From contig NZ_VFOK01000002.1 of the NCBI RefSeq assembly GCF_006716095.1, forward strand, positions 124,001-188,000: DNA of 64,000 bases, in the 5' to 3' direction. The notes under the pieces were generated by a model. That model saw only the letters and a program-made list of their open reading frames with translations, was not told the DNA's origin and made no database searches. This document shows, one piece after another, positions 19,473 to 27,296 of the stretch. The DNA is from Barrientosiimonas humi (GTDB lineage Bacteria > Actinomycetota > Actinomycetes > Actinomycetales > Dermatophilaceae). Every line of letters begins with the position of its first letter. The first letter of the stretch is position 1. Made by a program: the position numbers and the translations under genes.

Positions 19473-20645
19473 TCACGCTCCGAGCTCGCGGGTGAACCCC
19501 TCCGGGATCAGCACGTCCTCGCGCGTCAGCTCCTGCACCGACGTGCGCCCCAGGCCGAGCATCGCCGAGCGGATGCCGCCGCTCATGATGTCGAGCACGT
19601 TCTCCACCCCGGCCTGGCCGTTGGCCGCGAGGCCCCACAGGTAGGCCCGGCCGATCATCACCGCGCGCGCCCCCAGGGCGAGCGCCTTGACCACGTCGCC
19701 GCCCCGGCGCACCCCGCTGTCGAAGAGCACCTCGACCTGGTCGCCGACCGCGTCGGCGATGCCGGGCAGCATCCGGATCGCGCCGGGGGTGCCGTCGAGG
19801 TTGTTGCCGCCGTGGGTCGACACCGAGATCGCGCTCACGCCCGCGTCGACCGCCCGCCGGGCGTCGTCGATGCGGCACACGCCCTTGAGCAGGAACGGGC
19901 CGTCCCACTGGCTGCGCAGCCAGGCGATGTCCTCCCAGGTCGGCGGCGGGGTGGTCATCCACTCGCCGTACGCCCCGAAGAACGTCGGCCCCTTCTCGCC
20001 GCGCTCGGCCATGTTGGGGGTGGTCAGGTCGGGCAGCGCGCCGGACCGCGCGAAGTCGAGGAGCCACCGCGGCTTGAGGGCGACCTCGGGAGCGAACGAC
20101 AGCATCGCCTTGGGCGTCAGGGCCTCGGGGATCGTCGGGCTGCCCCAGTCGCGGCCGTGCGCGAAGGTCCAGTCGAGCGTCGCGATGATCGCCTTGGCGC
20201 CGGCCTCCTGGGCGCGCTGCAGCCGGCGCTCCATCGTGGCCCGGTCGCCGGACCAGTAGATCTGGAAGAACGTCTTGTCGTTGGCCGCCACGACCTCCTC
20301 GATCGGCTGGCTCGCGAACGAGCTGAGCCCGACCGCCGTCCCGCGGGCGGCGGCGGCCCTGGCCACGGCGACCTCGCCCTCGGGGTGCACGGCCTGCACG
20401 CCGGTGGGGGAGATGATCACCGGCAGCGCGATCTCCTGCCCCAGCACGGTCGTGCCGAGCTGCGGGTCGGCGGGCATGCCCGCGACGTGCGGGGCGAAGC
20501 CCAGCTCGCCGAACGCCTCGATGTTGTCGCGATAGGTCAGGCCGCGCTCGGATCCGGCGAGGAGCGCCTTGTAGACCGACCGCGGCAACCGCTTCTCGGC
20601 CCGGCGTTGCGCTTCTGCCACCGTCTCGAACCAGCCGCTGCTCAT
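19473..20645 (-). CDS. mftD: MftD: FMN-dependent alpha-hydroxy-acid-oxidase-family protein of the mycofactocin system
   Basis: 390 residues; the ATG overlaps the mftF stop by four bases. It has the lactate/glycolate oxidase FMN barrel fold: VIISPTG (about 77-82), Lys254 in LLKGVCR, catalytic His278 in VSTHGGNNLDG and the phosphate-site segment FDSGVRRGGDVVKALALGA (about 308-326). MftD oxidises the AHDP cyclic intermediate to give premycofactocin, the redox-active core. Here it is the last gene of the operon, whereas in mycobacteria it follows mftC. If read out of context it could be taken for lactate 2-monooxygenase, but the operon decides the call. Confidence 0.9.
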   Translation of the reverse strand: MSSGWFETVAEAQRRAEKRLPRSVYKALLAGSERGLTYRDNIEAFGELGFAPHVAGMPADPQLGTTVLGQEIALPVIISPTGVQAVHPEGEVAVARAAAARGTAVGLSSFASQPIEEVVAANDKTFFQIYWSGDRATMERRLQRAQEAGAKAIIATLDWTFAHGRDWGSPTIPEALTPKAMLSFAPEVALKPRWLLDFARSGALPDLTTPNMAERGEKGPTFFGAYGEWMTTPPPTWEDIAWLRSQWDGPFLLKGVCRIDDARRAVDAGVSAISVSTHGGNNLDGTPGAIRMLPGIADAVGDQVEVLFDSGVRRGGDVVKALALGARAVMIGRAYLWGLAANGQAGVENVLDIMSGGIRSAMLGLGRTSVQELTREDVLIPEGFTRELGA

Positions 20646-22078
20646 GGGTCCATCCCCTTCCTGGGGTGCTCGTTGTCGCCGCGAGATCGCCTGCGCAGCA
20701 ACGGGATCAAGGCTCCGATCGAGCGCTGCCGCACGACGCCCTGCCACAGCCCGAGGCCGTAGGCGAGGTCGTCGAGCGCGCGCAGCCCGACATAGCGCAC
20801 CGGGTCGATCCCGGGGCGCACGCTGTGGTGGTCGGCGAGGCCCCCGGCCACCGCCGCCACGACGTATGCCCGCCTCGCCCGCGCCGAGAACGGCGCCAGC
20901 GCGAGGGTGAGGGGCACGTAGTGCCTGGTGACCGCCGAGGCGGTCTGCAGCAGCGTCGCCCGCAGCCCGGCCGCAGTCAGCTCGGCGGCCGCCCGCTGCG
21001 GGTGCTCGGCGAAGTCGAGCCGCCGCGCGAGGCCGCGCTGGGCGGCGAGCGTCGCGACGGTGACGACGGCAGGGCCCCAGCGCCGCTGCGCGAGGAGCCC
21101 GACGGTCACCGCGGCGGTCCACGGCGTCAGCACCGCGGGCGCGACGGCCCGGCCGTGCCGGGCGGCCAGCAGCGCAGCACCGTTGCCGTAGCAGGCTTTT
21201 CGCGCGAACCAGGAGCGGGCGGACGTGCGGTGCTCATGGCGTACGACCGCGCCCGGTTCGTAGCGGACCGTCCAGTCCCGCCCCACTCGCCACACCAGGT
21301 CGACGTCCTCGGCCACGGGCATCGTCTCGTCGAAGCCGTCGCCGAGCGCCGCCCTGCGCGCCAGCAGCATCGCGCTCGGCACGTAGGCGACGCGCGCGTG
21401 CGGCTGCACCAGCGCCGGGTCGGGACCGAGGTCGAGCGAGGAGCGAGCCGCTTCGTACCTCTGCAGCGCCCCGCCGCGCTCGACCAGGCCGCGCACGCGC
21501 GGCGCCACGATGCCGACGCGCGGGTCGTCGAGGTGCCGCTGCAGCCGCACCAGCGACTCGGCCGCGAGCACGACGTCGGAGTCGACGAACGCGACGAGCG
21601 GCGTCGTCACGGCCCGCAGGCCGGTGTTGCGCGCGGCAGCCGGGCCGCGAGTCTCGTTGTGGCGCAACAGCTCTGCGCCGTGCCGACGGCAGACCACGCG
21701 GATCGCCGCGGCGTCGCGAGACCCGTCGTCGACGACGACCACCGGGTGGTCGCCGAGCGAGCGCAGCAGGCGCTCCAGCTGCACCGGCCGGTCGAGCACG
21801 GGCACGACGACGGTCAGCTCGTCGGGCGGCGCGGACGCCGCGTCACCGGGCCAGCAGGGCGTCGCGAGCCCGCGGTCGAGCAGCAGCCGCGCCAACGCCG
21901 CCGACGTCGCGTCGTGCACCCGCACGGTGCCGGCCGTGTCGAGGTGGGCCAGCGCCGCGGGCCGCAGCCGCAGGATCGTGCCCGTGCCGCCGAACAGCGT
22001 GCGCCCGTCGCCGCACCGGTGCGTCGTCGCGCCCAGCCGGACCCGATATCCCAGGGGCAGGGCGGTCGCGTCAGCCAT
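20642..22078 (-). CDS. mftF: MftF: mycofactocin glycosyltransferase (family 2)
   Basis: 478 residues. An N-terminal ~85-residue module precedes a GT2 domain: VVVPVLDRPVQLERLLRSL, the nucleotide-sugar motif VVVVDDGSRD, GPAAARNTGLR and the metal-binding FVDSDVV. MFDE-type acceptor features follow around VAEDVDLVWR. Hydrophobic C-terminal segments suggest membrane association. MftF adds a chain of glucose units to premycofactocin, producing the oligoglycosylated cofactor. It starts 2 bases before the SDR stop (upstream gene) and overlaps mftD by four, so translation is coupled throughout. Confidence 0.92.
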   Translation of the reverse strand: MADATALPLGYRVRLGATTHRCGDGRTLFGGTGTILRLRPAALAHLDTAGTVRVHDATSAALARLLLDRGLATPCWPGDAASAPPDELTVVVPVLDRPVQLERLLRSLGDHPVVVVDDGSRDAAAIRVVCRRHGAELLRHNETRGPAAARNTGLRAVTTPLVAFVDSDVVLAAESLVRLQRHLDDPRVGIVAPRVRGLVERGGALQRYEAARSSLDLGPDPALVQPHARVAYVPSAMLLARRAALGDGFDETMPVAEDVDLVWRVGRDWTVRYEPGAVVRHEHRTSARSWFARKACYGNGAALLAARHGRAVAPAVLTPWTAAVTVGLLAQRRWGPAVVTVATLAAQRGLARRLDFAEHPQRAAAELTAAGLRATLLQTASAVTRHYVPLTLALAPFSARARRAYVVAAVAGGLADHHSVRPGIDPVRYVGLRALDDLAYGLGLWQGVVRQRSIGALIPLLRRRSRGDNEHPRKGMDP

Positions 22079-22856
22079 GACCGAACCCCCCGTCGGCGCG
22101 CAGCACCGCTCCGTGCAGCGCCCGCCCGGTCTGCGCCGCGAACGCGATCACCTCGGCCAGGTCGTCGGCGGGCAGCGGCTGTCGCCCCTGCATGTCCTGC
22201 GCCAGCTCGGCCACGTCGTCGAGGCCGTACAGCCCGGCGGTGCGCCGCAGCATCGGAGTGTCGGTCGACCCGGGCGCCACGCCGCACGCCGTGACCGACG
22301 TGCCGACCAGGTCGGCGGCCAGCGCGCGCACCAGCCCGACCACCGCGTGCTTCGCGACGACATAGGCACCGAGGCCGAACAGGCCCTGGCTGCCGGCGAC
22401 GCTCCCCACCCCGACGTACGTCGGTCTCGCCTGCGCGGGCCGCTCCAGCAGGTGCGGCACGGCAGCGACCGCGAGGTTCCAGGCGGTCAGCGTGTTGGCC
22501 CGCAGCAGCGCCTCGAGCAGCGCCGGCTCGGTCTCCCAGATCCGGGCGCCGCCGGCGACCGCGCCGGCGAGCGCGACCACCGCGTCGACGTGCCCGTGGG
22601 AGGCGACGACCTCGGTCACCGTGCTCGCGGTCTCGTCGGTGTCGCGCAGGTCGACCGCGTGCGTCGTGACGCCCGGGATCTGTTGCAGCGCAACGCGATC
22701 GGCCTCCGAGGCCAGCGGATAGAGGTCGTCCTCCAGGCCGAACGCGTCGAGCACCACGACCTGGTGACCCCGCTCGGCGAGCAGCCGGGCCGTGGCCGCG
22801 CCGATGCCGCGGCCGCCCCCGGCCAGCACCGTCACGCGTCCCACCTCCGCGCTCAC
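22071..22856 (-). CDS. Mycofactocin-operon short-chain dehydrogenase
   Basis: 261 residues; GTG 22856 overlaps the mftE stop by four bases. The Rossmann motif is LAGGGRGIGA (about 11-20), and the catalytic set is Ser152 with Tyr165 and Lys169 (YVVAK). SDRs encoded in mycofactocin operons are typically those that keep NAD(H) tightly bound and use mycofactocin as the external electron carrier. Its position between mftE and mftF makes that role likely here, but its substrate is not evident. The C-terminus (ADGGFGHG) is standard for classical SDRs. Confidence 0.85.
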   Translation of the reverse strand: MSAEVGRVTVLAGGGRGIGAATARLLAERGHQVVVLDAFGLEDDLYPLASEADRVALQQIPGVTTHAVDLRDTDETASTVTEVVASHGHVDAVVALAGAVAGGARIWETEPALLEALLRANTLTAWNLAVAAVPHLLERPAQARPTYVGVGSVAGSQGLFGLGAYVVAKHAVVGLVRALAADLVGTSVTACGVAPGSTDTPMLRRTAGLYGLDDVAELAQDMQGRQPLPADDLAEVIAFAAQTGRALHGAVLRADGGFGHG

Positions 22857-23596
22857 GGCGTCGCCTCCGTGCCCGCGCCATCGGGGCGCAGCAGCACCCC
22901 GGCGTCGCCCACCGCACCCGAGCGCACCTGACGCACGATGCGCTCCACGAGCACCGTCAGCAGCTCCTGGCCGTGCTCCGCCGTGGCGCCGGTCGGGTCG
23001 CCGAGCACGCCGTTGGGCGCGACCGCCGCCACGCCGGCGGAGCGCAGCCGCGGCCACAGCACCTGCACGGGCTCGGTGTTGCCCGGCTCGGCGCGCCCGA
23101 CCCGCACCAGGTCAGGCGCCAGGGCGAGCACGATCGAGGTCTCGGCGAGGCCGGCGTGGGCGTCCCAGCCTGGTTCGGCGCAGGTCGTCCACGCGACGTC
23201 GCGGCTCTCCTCGCGCAGCAGCCGGCACGCCGCCGACAGCGCGGGCACGTTGCCGCCGTGGCCGGAGACCAGCACCACCCGCGGGCACCACCGGGTCGCC
23301 GACCGCACCAGCTCGACGAGCACGTGCCGCAGCGCCTCGTGACCGATCGACACCGTGCCGGCGAACCCCTCGTGCTCCCCGCTCGCGCCGAGCTCGACCA
23401 CCGGGGCCACCGCGACGCACCTGCCCTGCTCCCGCAGCGTCGCCGCCACCCCGCCGCACGCGGCCTGGGCGATGAGCCCGTCGGTGCCGAGCGGCAGGTG
23501 CGGGCCGTGCTGCTCGACGGCCCCGAGCGGCACCAGCAGCAGCTCGGTGCCGTCGGCCTCGGCCGACGTGGCGTCGCCGAGCAGCAGGGCGGCCAC
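22853..23596 (-). CDS. mftE: MftE: creatininase-family peptidase
   Basis: 247 residues from GTG 23596. AVEQHGPHLPLGTD (Glu28, His30, Asp39) and VSGHGGN are the metal-binding motifs of the creatininase fold. MftE cleaves the decarboxylated, cross-linked Val-Tyr end off the MftA peptide, releasing the AHDP heterocycle. It lies 3 bases after mftC and overlaps the following SDR gene by four bases. Length agrees with the family. Confidence 0.93.
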   Translation of the reverse strand: MAALLLGDATSAEADGTELLLVPLGAVEQHGPHLPLGTDGLIAQAACGGVAATLREQGRCVAVAPVVELGASGEHEGFAGTVSIGHEALRHVLVELVRSATRWCPRVVLVSGHGGNVPALSAACRLLREESRDVAWTTCAEPGWDAHAGLAETSIVLALAPDLVRVGRAEPGNTEPVQVLWPRLRSAGVAAVAPNGVLGDPTGATAEHGQELLTVLVERIVRQVRSGAVGDAGVLLRPDGAGTEATP

Positions 23597-23599
23597 GGG

Positions 23600-24853
23600 T
23601 CAGCCGCCGACGAGCGGCAGGTCCCGGGGCGACAGCGGGCTCTCGTCGCACGGCGACGGGGGTCGCCGCCCGATCGTGACGGGCACCGGACCGCCCCGGC
23701 CGGCGCCCGACGCGCCACGGCCACCAGCCGGCGCCGGCGCGTTGCGCACGGTGCCCTGGTGCGAGTGGTCCTGCGACGGCGCGGGGCGCGCGTCGGCCGC
23801 GTCGAGCAGACCGGCGGCGTTCCCCTTCACGCACTCCGGGTCGGGGCCGTCCAGCGGCAGCCCGGTGAAGAACTTGGCGGCCATGCACCCGCCCCGACAG
23901 CTGTCGTACGCCGAGCACGAGGTGCACGCGCCCCCGGTCTGCGGCTCGCGCAGCGAGCGGAACAGCTCGGCCTCGCGCCACACGTGCCCGAAGCCGCCGT
24001 CGCGCACCGACCCGGCGAGGAACTCGTCGTGGATCGCGAACGGGCAGGCGTAGACGTCGCCCACCGGGTCGACCAGGCAGACGACACGACCGGCGCCGCA
24101 CAGGTTCAGCCCGGGCAGCGCGTCGCCGAAGGCGCTGAGGTGGAAGAACGAGTCGCCGGTGAGCACCCCGTCGCCGTGCTCGACCAACCAGTCGTAGAGC
24201 TCGCGCTGCTGCTCGGGCAGCGGGTGCAGCTCGTGCCACACGTCGGCGCCGCGCCCCGCCGGCCGCAGCCGGGTCAGCCGCAGCTGCGCGCCGTGCTCGT
24301 CGGCGATCCGCTTGAACTCGTCCAGCTGGGGGATGTTCTCGCGGGTGCAGACCACCGACAGCTTGAAGTCGGTCATGCCGGCGTCGCGCAGGTTGGCCAT
24401 CGCGCGCAGCGCGGCGTCGTACGTCCCCGCGCCCCGGATCGGGTCGTTCACCTCGGCGGTCGCCCCGTCGAGCGACACCTGCACGTCGACGTAGTCGGTC
24501 GCCGCGAGCTGCCGCGCCCGCTCGGGCGTGATGCGAAAACCGTTGGTGGAGAACTTGACTCCCACGTGGTGCTCGACGGCGTAGTCGAGCAGCTCCCAGA
24601 AGTCGGGCCGCACCGTCGGCTCGCCCCCGCCGATGTTGACGTAGAAGATCTGCATCCGCTCGAACTCGTCGATGAGCGCCTTGCACTCCTCGGTCGTGAG
24701 CTCGCGCGGGTCGCGCCGCCCGGAGCTGCTGAGGCAGTGCACGCACGCGAGGTTGCAGGCGTACGTCAGCTCCCAGGTCAGGCAGATCGGCGCGTCGAGC
24801 CCGAGCTCGAAGTGGTCGACGAGGCGGGTGGGGGCGGGGGCGAGCGCGGTCAT
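23600..24853 (-). CDS. mftC: MftC: mycofactocin radical SAM maturase
   Basis: 417 residues from ATG 24853, overlapping mftB by four bases. The radical-SAM cluster motif CNLACVHC supplies Cys33, Cys37 and Cys40. A SPASM-type C-terminal region with many cysteines (LCGAGRVVCL, YACPFA, CTSCSAYDSCRGGCM, PEC) binds auxiliary Fe-S clusters. MftC performs oxidative decarboxylation of the C-terminal tyrosine of MftA and then the Val-Tyr carbon-carbon cross-link. The C-terminal tail ends in the CDESPL motif seen in other MftC proteins. Confidence 0.96.
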   Translation of the reverse strand: MTALAPAPTRLVDHFELGLDAPICLTWELTYACNLACVHCLSSSGRRDPRELTTEECKALIDEFERMQIFYVNIGGGEPTVRPDFWELLDYAVEHHVGVKFSTNGFRITPERARQLAATDYVDVQVSLDGATAEVNDPIRGAGTYDAALRAMANLRDAGMTDFKLSVVCTRENIPQLDEFKRIADEHGAQLRLTRLRPAGRGADVWHELHPLPEQQRELYDWLVEHGDGVLTGDSFFHLSAFGDALPGLNLCGAGRVVCLVDPVGDVYACPFAIHDEFLAGSVRDGGFGHVWREAELFRSLREPQTGGACTSCSAYDSCRGGCMAAKFFTGLPLDGPDPECVKGNAAGLLDAADARPAPSQDHSHQGTVRNAPAPAGGRGASGAGRGGPVPVTIGRRPPSPCDESPLSPRDLPLVGG

Positions 24854-25116
24854 GCGGCGGTCCTCCTGGTGATCATCTGCTGGTCGGCCAGCCGGCCCAG
24901 CGCGGCGCAGAACCGGGGCCGTTGCTCCTCGGCGACGCCGACGGCGTCGAGCGCGGCGGCCACGGTCGGGTGCTGCTCGAGCGCGCGCACCAGGTCGACC
25001 AGCGCCGGGTCCTTCAGGAAGGTGAGCCGGCGGGTGGTGAAGTCGTAGGCCAGGGCGCCGAACGGCTCGGGGCGCAGCGCCACCGAGCCGTTCAGCGACC
25101 AGGCCTCGGTCAGCAT
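24850..25116 (-). CDS. mftB: MftB: peptide chaperone (PqqD-like RRE)
   Basis: 88 residues. It begins at ATG 25116 inside the TGATG that ends mftA, and its stop overlaps mftC by four bases. It is a small winged-helix RiPP recognition element: SLNGSVALRPEPFGALAYDF at the start, then helices ending RFCAALGRLADQQMI. MftB binds the MftA leader and presents it to MftC. The gene is easily missed because a much longer antisense-like frame continues upstream of its true start. Confidence 0.93.
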   Translation of the reverse strand: MLTEAWSLNGSVALRPEPFGALAYDFTTRRLTFLKDPALVDLVRALEQHPTVAAALDAVGVAEEQRPRFCAALGRLADQQMITRRTAA

Positions 25117-25256
25117 CAGTAGACGCCGCACATGCCGTCGATCGAGACGTCCTCGACGAGCTCGTCGGCGACGACCTCGTCGGTGGCGACCAGCTCGGCG
25201 GGTGCGGCGGTCTCGGGCTCCTGCGTGGCTTCCTGGACGAGTTCCTCGGCGGCCAT
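25116..25256 (-). CDS. mftA: MftA: mycofactocin precursor peptide
   Basis: 46 residues, too short for routine gene calls. The acidic leader (rich in Glu, Asp, Val and Ala) ends in the diagnostic core IDGMCGVY, whose last two residues, Val-Tyr, are converted to the redox cofactor. ATG 25256 follows GAGGAGCTG by a few bases. The stop is fused with the mftB start (TGATG), so precursor and chaperone are translated together. It is the first gene of the operon and is divergent from metP. A TAGCGT element at 25334-25329 (minus strand) is a candidate -10. Confidence 0.96.
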   Translation of the reverse strand: MAAEELVQEATQEPETAAPAELVATDEVVADELVEDVSIDGMCGVY

Positions 25257-25380
25257 GGCCAGCTCCTCGGGCGATAGACGGGCACGGGCCGGTCACGCCG
25301 GGCCGCGGCGCCGTGGGGCGCGTCGTCCACGCTAGGAAGCGGTGCGCGCCACCAGCACCCGCCGCTCGACCAGTCGCCAC

Positions 25381-25396
25381 CTGTCGGGATGGACAG
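25381..25396. promoter_or_regulatory. Inverted repeat in the mftA/metP divergent promoter region
   Basis: CTGTC-GGGATG-GACAG is a 5-bp inverted repeat with a 6-base spacer, 125 bases upstream of mftA and 60 bases upstream of metP. It could be a regulator site for either side. No mftR-type repressor gene is adjacent to suggest the protein. Short arms keep confidence low. Confidence 0.3.
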
Positions 25397-25455
25397 CCGG
25401 TCACGATTTCGGACACGTCCCACGCGGGCCCTCCCCGGAGCGGCAGACTGCCCCC

Positions 25456-27003
25456 ATGGCCGCGATCGACAGCACCGCACCCGAATCGGCCGAGCGGGGA
25501 GCCTTCGCCTCCCGCAAGGTGTTCATCCTCGCCGCGATCGGCTCCGCCGTCGGGCTGGGCAACATCTGGCGCTTCCCCTACGTCGCGTACGAGAACGGTG
25601 GCGGAGCCTTCGTCATCCCCTATCTCGTCGCGCTGCTCACCGCCGGCATCCCGTTCCTGTTCCTGGACTACGCCCTGGGTCACCGCTTCCGCGGCTCGGC
25701 GCCGCTGTCGTTCGCGCGGCTGCGCAAGGGCGCCGAGGGGCTCGGCTGGTGGCAGGTCGGGATCTGCTTCTGCATCGCGGTCTACTACGCGGCGATCATC
25801 GCCTGGGCGATCCGCTACACGATCTTCTCGTTCAGCCACGCCTGGGGCGACGACCCGGCCGCCTTCTTCACCGGCGACTTCCTGCAGGTCAGCGACCCCG
25901 GCGTCACCGCCGACTTCGTGCCCGGCGTGCTCATCCCGCTGGTGCTGGTGTGGGCGGCGCTCATCGCGGTGCTCGTGCTCGGCGTGCAGAAGGGCATCGG
26001 CGCGACCTCGGTCATCTTCATCCCGGTGCTGATCCTGGCCTTCGGCGCGCTCGTCGTGCGCTCGCTGTTCCTGCCCGGCGCGGCCGAGGGCCTCAACGCC
26101 CTGTTCACGCCCAACTGGGGGGCGCTCACCGAGCCGTCGGTCTGGGCCGCGGCGTTCGGCCAGATCTTCTTCTCGCTGTCGGTGGGCTTCGGGATCATGA
26201 TCACCTACGCCTCCTACGTCGACCGCAAGACCGACATGACCGGCTCCGGCCTGGTCGTCGGGTTCGCCAACTCCGGCTTCGAGCTGCTCGCCGGCATCGG
26301 CGTCTTCGCCGCGCTGGGCTTCATGGCCCAGGCGCAGGGCGTGGCCGTGAGCGAGGTCGCCGAGAGCGGGGTCGGCCTGGCCTTCATCGCCTTCCCCGCG
26401 ATCATCAGCGAGGCCCCTGCGGGCGCGCTCATCGGCGTGCTGTTCTTCGGGTCGCTGGTCATCGCCGGACTCACCTCGCTGATCTCGGTCATCGAGGTCG
26501 TGATCTCCGCGGTGCGCGACAAGTTCGCCCTGTCGCGGGTGGCCGCCACGCTGGCCGTCTCGGTGCCGGCCGCGCTGATCAGCCTGGCGCTGTTCTCCTC
26601 CACCAGCGGGCTGCACGTGCTCGACATCCTCGACCACTTCATCAACCAGTTCGGCATCCTGCTCGTCGCGGTCGTCTCGATGCTGGTGATGACCTGGGGC
26701 CTGCGGGCGCTGCCGCTGCTGGCCGACCACCTCAACCGCCGCGGCACGGTCAAGCTCGGCACCTGGTGGCGCGCGCTCATCGGCGTGCTCGCCCCGATCG
26801 CCCTGATCTACGTGCTGGTCGAGGCGCTGCGCGCCGACCTGGCCGAGCCGTACGGCGGTTTCCCCACGTGGATGCTCGTCACCTTCGGCTGGGCCGCCGC
26901 GGCCGGCGTGATCGTCGTCGGCTTCGCCCTGGCCCAGCTGCCCTGGCGCGACCGTGACGCGCTGCGCGATCCCGAGCCCGAGACCGAAGGAGTCGACCGA
27001 TGA
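25456..27003 (+). CDS. metP: NSS-family sodium-dependent transporter, MetP-like (methionine/alanine)
   Basis: 515 residues from ATG 25456. About twelve hydrophobic segments are visible. The first helix carries the sodium-site signature GSAVGLGNIWRFPYVAYENG of the neurotransmitter:sodium symporter family. It should import a small amino acid with Na+ across the cytoplasmic membrane. A 43-residue membrane peptide gene overlaps its stop codon (ATGA), the arrangement of the Corynebacterium MetP-MetS system for methionine and alanine uptake; that pairing is the basis for the substrate inference. It is divergent from the mycofactocin operon. Confidence 0.88.
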   Translation: MAAIDSTAPESAERGAFASRKVFILAAIGSAVGLGNIWRFPYVAYENGGGAFVIPYLVALLTAGIPFLFLDYALGHRFRGSAPLSFARLRKGAEGLGWWQVGICFCIAVYYAAIIAWAIRYTIFSFSHAWGDDPAAFFTGDFLQVSDPGVTADFVPGVLIPLVLVWAALIAVLVLGVQKGIGATSVIFIPVLILAFGALVVRSLFLPGAAEGLNALFTPNWGALTEPSVWAAAFGQIFFSLSVGFGIMITYASYVDRKTDMTGSGLVVGFANSGFELLAGIGVFAALGFMAQAQGVAVSEVAESGVGLAFIAFPAIISEAPAGALIGVLFFGSLVIAGLTSLISVIEVVISAVRDKFALSRVAATLAVSVPAALISLALFSSTSGLHVLDILDHFINQFGILLVAVVSMLVMTWGLRALPLLADHLNRRGTVKLGTWWRALIGVLAPIALIYVLVEALRADLAEPYGGFPTWMLVTFGWAAAAGVIVVGFALAQLPWRDRDALRDPEPETEGVDR

Positions 27004-27131
27004 ACACCTCCGCCATCGTGATGATGATCGTGGCGATCCTGGTCATCTGGGGTGGCCTCGGGGTGGCGATCGTCAACCTGCGCCGCAGCCCCGAGGCGCC
27101 GCGCGAGGACGAGCTGCGCCGCGACCTGTGA
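27000..27131 (+). CDS. metS: MetS-like small subunit of the NSS transporter
   Basis: 43 residues: a short N-terminus, one transmembrane helix (IVMMIVAILVIWGGLGVAIV, about residues 6-25) and a charged cytosolic tail (LRRSPEAPREDELRRDL). It starts inside the metP stop codon (ATGA). Such single-helix partners are needed for activity of MetP-type transporters. Only the size, topology and coupling support the call, but together they are characteristic. Confidence 0.85.
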   Translation: MNTSAIVMMIVAILVIWGGLGVAIVNLRRSPEAPREDELRRDL

Positions 27132-27155
27132 GCGACCGACCTCGCCGTTCCTCAC

Positions 27156-27242
27156 CGGACGGGTAGGCACCTCGGCTGGCTGGACGGTCAGCGAGGGGCG
27201 ACCGAGCAGCCGGTGCTCGCCACCGCGGGGTCTCCCTAGCGT
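27156..27242 (+). promoter_or_regulatory. Candidate promoter/operator of the mdo operon
   Basis: CGGACG-N5-GCACCT lies at 27156-27172 and TAGCGT, a -10-like element, at 27237-27242, 55 bases before the mdo start. The same two elements in the same order and nearly the same spacing lie before the DUF4242 gene (37296-37378), and TAGCGT also precedes mftA and the aldehyde dehydrogenase. This suggests a shared regulator; experimental support is lacking. Confidence 0.4.
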
Positions 27243-27296
27243 CGAGGTGGCCGGGTTCTTCCCGGTCCCCGCCACCGCCTCGACGAGGAGACCCCC

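Noticed and set aside
19473-20645. Lactate 2-monooxygenase
   Set aside because: Fold and motifs fit that family, but the overlap with mftF and the complete mft operon make MftD the better call.
24850-26730. A leftward ~626-codon frame across metP
   Set aside because: Low-complexity shadow of metP on the opposite strand. Only the last 88 codons (MftB) are genuine.
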